Shown here: one piece after another, positions 63,401 to 64,000 of the stretch | Numbering within the stretch: position 1 is the first letter of the stretch | Layout: every line of letters begins with the position of its first letter | Assembly (NCBI GenBank): GCA_035403465.1 | Contig: DAONFG010000006.1 | Location: 1-64,000, forward strand | From: JAAYBQ01 sp035403465 | Lineage (GTDB): Bacteria; Spirochaetota; UBA4802; UBA5550 | Direction of reading: 5' to 3' | DNA: 64,000 bases | Made by a program: the position numbers and the translations under genes | Notes under the pieces: generated by a model | What the model saw: only the letters and a program-made list of their open reading frames with translations | What the model was told of the DNA's origin: nothing | The model's database searches: none

Positions 63401-63432
63401 AAAAAAGCCCCGGTATTCACCAGGGCTTTTTT
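63401..63432. terminator. Bidirectional Rho-independent terminator
   Basis: AAAAAAGCCC (63401-63410) and GGGCTTTTTT (63423-63432) pair around a stem-extended loop (GGT/ACC). It ends the partial barrel-protein gene on the minus strand; 240 bp upstream of rpoN no other gene is seen. Confidence 0.85.
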
Positions 63433-63455
63433 CACAAGGGGGTAATATCCGGCTT

Positions 63456-64000
63456 TTAGTAGCCCTCAGTGTAGTCCCTGCTGCCGAAAAGTGTGCATCT
63501 TGCACCCACGAGTGCCTGGAAACCGTAGATTGATGCGTCCTGCAGTTCTCCCGTAAAATAACCATAATGAAATCCGATCTCTGTAAAAAACGACACATAC
63601 TGTGTAAGATCAAAATGAGGTCCTGTCCAGAGTGAAAACGAAATACCAGAATCGCTTTTCTCCTGCTCTATACCTGTAGCATTATAGTATCTGGAGTGTG
63701 ATTCAGCCATACCAATAAAAATCGATGTATTCCAGCTAAGCTGGTACTTTTCCAGAAAAGGGATTACAGGGACATATTCAACTCCTGCCTGCATAGTAAA
63801 CTGCTCATACTGAGATTCCTCATTATCAGGCCATGCTGTATCCAGATCATCTTCCGTCGATTTTTCTGTTTGTAAAACGCGGAACTGAACACTTACCGTG
63901 TCTGTTATACCCAGACCCAAGCCGCCTCCAAATCCTAACTGGCTCTCAAGATCTCCAGCATCAACATATGCACCAAAAAAATCGATTGTAAAAGGCCCGA
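63456..64000 (-). CDS. Outer-membrane beta-barrel protein (partial, N-terminus beyond window)
   Basis: The frame is open to the window edge, so the 5' end is missing. Strands alternate hydrophobic and polar residues: GFGGGLGLGITDTVSVQF, QYEQFTMQAGVEYVPVIP, SLWTGPHFDLTQYVSFFTE, FQALVGARCTLFGSRDYTEGY. The glycine-rich GFGGGLGLGI resembles OmpA/OprF-like eight-stranded barrels, but the family is not certain. It ends at a strong terminator. Confidence 0.75.
   Translation of the reverse strand, partial: GPFTIDFFGAYVDAGDLESQLGFGGGLGLGITDTVSVQFRVLQTEKSTEDDLDTAWPDNEESQYEQFTMQAGVEYVPVIPFLEKYQLSWNTSIFIGMAESHSRYYNATGIEQEKSDSGISFSLWTGPHFDLTQYVSFFTEIGFHYGYFTGELQDASIYGFQALVGARCTLFGSRDYTEGY

Overview
The window looks like chromosomal core sequence from a free-living, chemotactic, Gram-negative (diderm) bacterium. 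The best guess is an uncultured member of the Spirochaetota or a similar lineage. Supporting signs are outer-membrane beta-barrels, lipoproteins with relaxed lipoboxes, many TPR proteins, an HPr/HprK pair beside RpoN and an NtrYX pair, and a CheA/CheW/CheB/CheY block. The phylum is inferred from gene content only. No phage, insertion sequence, integrase or CRISPR array was seen.

Layout. 1-543: 102-bp tandem repeats. 0.5-8.2 kb: recQ, a minus-strand cluster of two HExxH proteins and a receiver-less CheB, a HAD phosphatase, and murJ. 8.4-12.7 kb: a PBP4-type carboxypeptidase, a TPR protein coupled to a degenerate ABC ATPase, and a STAS protein. 12.7-19.5 kb (minus): Nudix, rnc, acpP, rpmF, a TPR membrane protein, rpsA, cmk, scpA/scpB. 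19.5-25.1 kb: chemotaxis genes cheY, cheB, cheA (with a C-terminal CheC-like domain) and cheW. 25.4-31.1 kb: zapA, a coiled-coil protein with an acidic tail, a barrel protein, thrS-infC-rpmI-rplT, and a tRNA-Val. 31.3-36.1 kb: hybrid histidine kinase, CDP-alcohol phosphotransferase, patatin.

36.1-38.3 kb: a NatAB-like ABC exporter followed on the same strand by two tandem, previously unlisted 20-codon ORFs. Each has its own Shine-Dalgarno and a following hairpin. 38.4-45.9 kb: a GH16 lipoprotein and a complete type I Wadjet (JetABCD) plasmid/foreign-DNA defence operon. 46-53.8 kb: enoyl-CoA hydratase homologue, a heptad-repeat coiled-coil protein, ribH-nusB-TPR-dgt, DUF1285, and a VKOR-DsbA fusion. 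53.9-63.2 kb (minus, transcribed from rpoN towards priA): rpoN, long HPF with an apparently duplicated C-terminal domain, hprK, ptsH, ntrY-like and ntrX-like genes, a divergent uracil-DNA glycosylase, and priA. The window ends inside a beta-barrel protein gene.

The most interesting items are the paired micro-ORFs at 36.13-36.35 kb, the CheA-CheC fusion, the HPF with two C-terminal domains, the catalytically degenerate ABC ATPase, a dispersed hairpin repeat that has become part of one protein and of another gene's ribosome-binding region, and the Wadjet locus. No computation or database search was run. Family names rest on recognised motifs and domain order.
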